From Nitrosomonadales bacterium (GTDB lineage Bacteria > Pseudomonadota > Gammaproteobacteria > Burkholderiales > Nitrosomonadaceae), in contig SPBV01000055.1 in assembly GCA_004525885.1 (NCBI GenBank), positions 1 through 10,130 of the forward strand: a stretch of 10,130 nucleotides of DNA, read 5' to 3'. Below the pieces are notes generated by a model, which saw nothing but the letters and a program-made list of their open reading frames with translations, had not been told where the DNA came from and ran no database searches. Shown piece after piece: positions 6,921 to 10,130 of the stretch; positions within the stretch are counted from its first letter, which is position 1, and each line of letters begins with the position of its first letter. A program made the position numbers and the translations under genes.

Positions 6921-9322
6921 GTGAGCGAAATTACAACTGTATCTACCGTTGAAGGCACACCTTTATCAGCTGATGAGCTCGATCGAATCCATGCATATTG
7001 GAATGCTGCGAATTACTTGTCAATCGGTCAGATCTATTTACTGGATAATCCATTACTGCAAGAACCACTGACTCTAGAGCACATCAAGCCACGTATGCTG
7101 GGACACTGGGGTACTGTGCCGGGACTGAATATGGTCTACGTACATTTGAACCGGGTAATTAAACAGCGGAATCTAGGTATTCTTTTTGTGACCGGCCCAG
7201 GCCATGGTGCACCAGGTATTGTTGCGAACACTTATCTGGAAGGAACCTATACGGAACTGTATCCCAGTATCACGCAAGATAAGAACGGTATGAGAAAATT
7301 GTTTCGTCAGTTTTCTTTTCCAGGTGGTATCCCCAGTCATACTGCACCGGAAACACCTGGTTCAATACATGAGGGCGGAGAACTCGGTTATTCAATTAGC
7401 CATGCTTATGGCGCGGTCTTCGACAATCCGGATCTTATTGTTACATGTGTGGTCGGAGACGGTGAAGCAGAAACAGGACCAATGGCTGCCGCCTGGCACT
7501 CTAACAAGTTTCTCAATCCCCAGCGTGATGGTGCAGTATTACCGATTCTACATCTGAATGGTTACAAGATTGCTAACCCCACAGTGCTCGCACGTATTAG
7601 CGAAGACGAATTAAATAAACTATTTATTGGCTACGGTTATCAACCGTATTTGGTTGAGGGCAATGATCCAAAGTTCGTGCACCAAGTTATGGCGGCTACG
7701 CTTGATAAAGCACTGGGTGATATCCAAGCTATTCAGATAGAAGCGCGTAGCGGATCTGCTTTTACACGACCTCGCTGACCTATGATTATTCTGCGTACGC
7801 CCAAGGGATGGACCTTCCCCAAAGAACTGGATGGACTCAAACTGGAAGGATACTGGCGTTCACATCAGGTGCCCTTTGCCGAATTTTCGACTAAGCCATC
7901 GCACATCAAAGAGCTGGAACACTGGATGAAAAGTTACAAACCAGAAAAATTATTTAATGATCATGGTGCTTTACAACCTGAACTTGCAGAACTAGCTCCA
8001 CAGGGAGATCGACGCATGGGTGCAAATTTACACAGCAACGGCGGAATGTTACTCCGAGATCTCAAATTACCGGATTATATGGATTACGCGCTTTCTGTTT
8101 CGCATCCGGGTAGTGTGTTCGGTGAGCCAACTCGTAGATTGGGAGATTACCTGCGTGATGTCATGCAACTGAACGCGACGCACCGGAATTTTCGTGTTAT
8201 GGGGCCGGATGAAACGGTTTCTAACCGTCTGGGTGCGTTGTTGGAAGACCAATCGCAGTTGGATGGCTGAGACCTATGGCTATGATGATCATCTTGCACC
8301 AGATGGACGGGTTATGGAAATTCTTTCAGAGCATACCTGTCAGGGGTGGCTCGAAGGTTATTTGCTAACCGGGCGTCACGGATTTTTTTCATGTTATGAA
8401 GCTTTTATTCATATCATTGACTCGATGTTCAACCAGCATGCCAAATGGCTAAAGGTGAGTAAAGAGATCCCGTGGCGCAGACCAGTTGCTTCGCTAAATA
8501 TATTGTTAACTTCACATGTCTGGCGCCAGGACCATAATGGTTTTCACATCAGGATCCTGGTTTCATTGATCATGTGGTGAACAAGAAGGCTAATATCGTT
8601 CGGGTCTACCTGCCACCCGATGCAAATTCCTTACTTTATGTAGCTGATAAATGCTTACGCAGCCGCGACCGAATAAATGTGATTGTTGCGGGCAAACAGC
8701 CTGCTCCTCAATGGCTGGACATAGATGCCGCTATCAAACACTGTAGCGCAGGCATCGGGATCTGGGAATGGGCCAGCAACGATCGTGAGAGTGAGCCGGA
8801 CGTAGTCATGGCCTGCGCGGGAGATGTTCCCACTATAGAAACGCTTGCTGCAGTCGAGTTATTGTATACACATGCCCCAGAACTCCGGGTACGGGTCATC
8901 AATGTGGTTGACCTAATGACACTACAGCCGCGTGAAGAACATCCTGATGGTTTTCTGGATAAGGATTTTGATGCTCTGTTTACGACCGATAAGCCAATTG
9001 TCTTTGCTTTTCAGGCTACCCTTGGCTCATCCATCGTCTGGCTTACCGGCGCACCAACCACAAGAATCTACACGTGCGTGGCTACAAGGAAGAAGGTACA
9101 ACTACCACGCCATTTGATATGGCCGTGATCAATGACATTGATCGGTTTCATCTCGTGATGGATGTAGTTGATAGGGTGCCAAAACTCGGTTATCACGCCG
9201 CTTATCTCAAACAATACATGCGGGATAAACTGACTACGCACAAACAGCACATCGCCCGGATTGGAGAGGATATGCCGGAGGTCCTTGATTGGAAATGGTC
9301 AGGGCAGCGAGACCCACGGTAA
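6921..9322 (+). pseudogene. xfp: Xylulose-5-phosphate/fructose-6-phosphate phosphoketolase, broken by one nonsense codon and three frameshifts
   Basis: The family uses thiamine diphosphate to split xylulose-5-P or fructose-6-P with phosphate into acetyl phosphate plus a sugar phosphate. Conserved pieces appear in order but in different frames. Segment 1 (6921-7775) has VTGPGHGAPG (90-99), GGIPSHTAPETPGSIHEGGE (135-154) and the cofactor motif GDGEAETGP with LNGYKI (179-217). A TGA at 7776-7778 stands where RPRWPM is expected (Trp to stop). Segment 2 (7779-8246) has ILRTPKGWTFP, GYWRSHQVPF and RNFRVMGPDETVSNRLGALL. A frameshift near 8247 (loss of 2 or gain of 1) leads to WMAETYGYDDHLAPDGRVME and QGWLEGYLLTGRHG. 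A second shift, loss of one T in the run 8541-8544, leads to HQDPGFIDHVVNKKANIVRV and VIVAGKQPAPQWLD. A third, loss of one base near 9013, leads to GYPWLIHRL, RGYKEEGTTTTPFDMAV and the end DWKW. Repaired, it gives about 801 residues, the normal length. Confidence 0.95.
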
Positions 9323-9503
9323 GTTCAGGGCGCCCGAAAAGTTTTAACCGAGTGTGTAGTGTAGAATTCATACGATATGGTAATTTGGAAGGATACGATA
9401 AGTGATACTGAATTACGTATCGTCATCCAGATATACTGTTATTAGATTCTAGGTATTGGTAACGCGCATACTGATGGATTAAGAACAAATACCTAAGGTA
9501 AGA

Positions 9504-9543
9504 TAAGTAACTTAACAGAAGAAGATATTTACGAAGTTACTTA
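9504..9543. repeat. 10-bp perfect inverted repeat
   Basis: Arms taagtaactt (9504-9513) and aagttactta (9534-9543) are perfectly complementary around a 20-base loop. AT-rich, without a T-tract. It could be a weak stem-loop at the transcript end or part of an old mobile element; nothing further is visible. Confidence 0.4.
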
Positions 9544-9559
9544 ATCAAAGTTCTGCTTG

Positions 9560-9613
9560 TCCTGAACATCCACTTTTGGCACAAAGCAGACGTTCAGGAA
9601 ACCAAGTTCAGGA
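9560..9613. repeat. Nested inverted and direct repeats built on gttcagga
   Basis: Arms tcctgaac (9560-9567) and gttcagga (9592-9599) form a perfect 8-bp inverted repeat around 24 bases; gttcagga recurs directly at 9606-9613. A second pairing, tctgctt (9552-9558) with aagcaga (9584-9590), overlaps the first so both cannot form fully at once. This density of short repeats in a decayed region may mark an old mobile-element end, but no transposase is seen. Confidence 0.35.
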
Positions 9614-9687
9614 ACAAGAGTTACTCCTAAACCAGGGGGAGCCCCTTCAAAATATTTATGGCTAGTCAGGCTAAAACGTGTGGTCTC

Positions 9688-9936
9688 TTATCTGGATGTT
9701 CCTCTTAAACACAAAGCATTTGTAATCACCGAAACGGAACTCATACTCATGGAAATCGCTGCAATCATTGGGGATAACAATTGCCCAGTGAACGGATACA
9801 GGAGGCCTGCAGCCAACGGAATACCAAGTACGTTATAGATAAATGCAAAACCTAGGTTCTATCGCATGTTACGAACTGTATCTACCGAAACACTCAGAGC
9901 TCTGGCAATTGCCCGTAAGTCCCCTTCACCAGCGCC
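9688..9936 (-). pseudogene. copA: C-terminal remnant of a copper-translocating P-type ATPase
   Basis: Read on the minus strand, the fragment begins GAGEGDLRAIARALSVS, continues to RNMR, meets a TAG (9859-9861), then NLGFAFIYNVLGIPLAAG, LLYPFTGQLLSPMIAA and MSMSSVSVITNALCLR, and stops with TAA at 9688-9690. This is the extreme C-terminus of P1B-type copper ATPases (typically RNxxQNLxxAFIYNxxGIPxAAGxLYPxxGxLLSPxxAAxAMxxSSVSVxxNAxRL), that is, the last two membrane helices. The TAG sits where the conserved Gln of QN is expected, consistent with one C-to-T change. The ATP-binding, phosphorylation (DKTGT) and CPC-helix parts are absent, and similarity ends near 9936, about 50 bases from the tRNA-like gene. 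Cannot encode a working transporter. Confidence 0.85.
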
Positions 9937-9985
9937 CCATGGAGGAAATAAAAACGGATCACATTTCTGTAATCCGCTTGTTTAT

Positions 9986-10061
9986 TGGTGGAGACGAGGA
10001 GGATCGAACTCCAGACCTTTGCATTGTGAACGCGACGCTCTCCCAGCTGAATTGCGCCCCC
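9986..10061 (-). pseudogene. Decayed tRNA gene, tRNA-Ala-like body with CAC anticodon
   Basis: The minus strand folds as a 76-nt tRNA with encoded CCA (9986-9988). The acceptor stem GGGGGCG/CGTCTCC pairs fully with two G-U wobbles, one being G3:U70, the alanine identity element. The T loop TTCGATC is intact and the T stem has 4 of 5 pairs. The D stem is damaged (ATTC against GAGC, with one A-C mismatch and one T-G pair), position 8 is C rather than the near-universal T, and the anticodon stem has a C-A mismatch. The loop TTCACAA gives anticodon CAC, formally valine. I infer an ancestral tRNA-Ala with CGC anticodon that gathered mainly G-to-A and C-to-T changes. A diverged functional tRNA-Val is the alternative but less likely given the lesions. 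Confidence 0.7.
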
Positions 10062-10069
10062 TAACGAAT

Positions 10070-10075
10070 TTTATA
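10070..10075 (-). promoter_or_regulatory. Possible -10 box of the tRNA-like gene
   Basis: On the minus strand TATAAA lies 8 bases before the mature 5' end of the tRNA-like gene. No convincing -35 box is seen at the right distance, so this is weak support. Confidence 0.25.
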
Positions 10076-10130
10076 TCAAAAACTATCAGCGTAAAATTGA
10101 CATTATCTGAGAGGCTGCGGATAATCTTTC

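Larger units (their letters stand above)
9323..9687. other. 365-bp intergenic region between xfp remnant and copA remnant
   Basis: No gene is supportable here. It contains two inverted-repeat elements, at 9504-9543 and 9560-9613 (listed separately). Neither is followed by a T-tract, so I do not call an intrinsic terminator for the operon. Convergent arrangement (operon from the left, copA remnant from the right) would make this a terminator region. Confidence 0.5.

Noticed and set aside
7776..7778. TGA read as Trp by recoding
   Set aside because: The same gene also has three frameshifts, and the TIGR04073-family gene in the window ends at TGA, so ordinary stop use plus decay is the simpler explanation.
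7782..9322. Several separate open frames (7782-8270, 8194-8580, 8574-9128, 9074-9322) as independent genes
   Set aside because: They are consecutive pieces of one phosphoketolase; joining them across three indels and one nonsense codon restores the family sequence without gaps.
9504..9543. Rho-independent terminator for the tal operon
   Set aside because: The stem is AT-rich, the loop is 20 bases and no T-tract follows.
9843..10064. Plus-strand 73-codon open frame
   Set aside because: It is antisense to the copA remnant and the tRNA-like gene; its tail (EEDRTPDLC pattern) is a typical false translation of a tRNA complement.
1..10130. CRISPR array, prophage, toxin-antitoxin or defence system
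   Set aside because: No regularly spaced repeats and no cas, integrase, toxin-antitoxin, restriction or transposase motifs were seen on either strand.

Overview
The window looks like chromosomal DNA of a moderately AT-rich betaproteobacterium, most likely near Nitrosomonas (ammonia oxidisers). This rests on gene content: a TIGR04073-type exosortase-associated protein, a transaldolase / acetate kinase / phosphoketolase cluster of the kind found in autotrophic and methylotrophic betaproteobacteria, and a small glycine-zipper protein. The genus is inferred; no 16S or other marker is present.

Layout. Left part (1-4100): ychF (housekeeping translation-linked ATPase), a secreted TIGR04073-family protein, tpm (thiopurine/metalloid S-methyltransferase), a small membrane-protein gene that appears frameshifted, and a minus-strand glycine-zipper envelope protein. 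Intergenic gaps are long and hold several perfect or near-perfect inverted repeats; one (4197-4319) may hold a coding remnant. Middle (4532-9322): a three-gene plus-strand operon, tal - ackA - xfp. Right end (9323-10130): a decayed stretch with a copper P-type ATPase C-terminal remnant and a tRNA-like gene with damaged stems, both on the minus strand.

How the genes fit together. Transaldolase rearranges sugar phosphates. Phosphoketolase would split xylulose-5-P or fructose-6-P to acetyl phosphate, and acetate kinase would turn acetyl phosphate into acetate and ATP. Tal and AckA are open and keep their key residues. xfp is dead: it carries one in-frame TGA where a Trp codon is expected and three frameshifts. 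Joined across these lesions, it gives a full-length phosphoketolase of about 800 residues. The operon has therefore lost its acetyl-phosphate-producing step recently enough that the rest is still readable.

I found no convincing new defence, mobile or biosynthetic system. The most interesting content is the reconstruction of recent gene decay (xfp, copA fragment, tRNA, small membrane gene) and several undescribed palindromes upstream of tal, tpm and the TIGR04073 gene.
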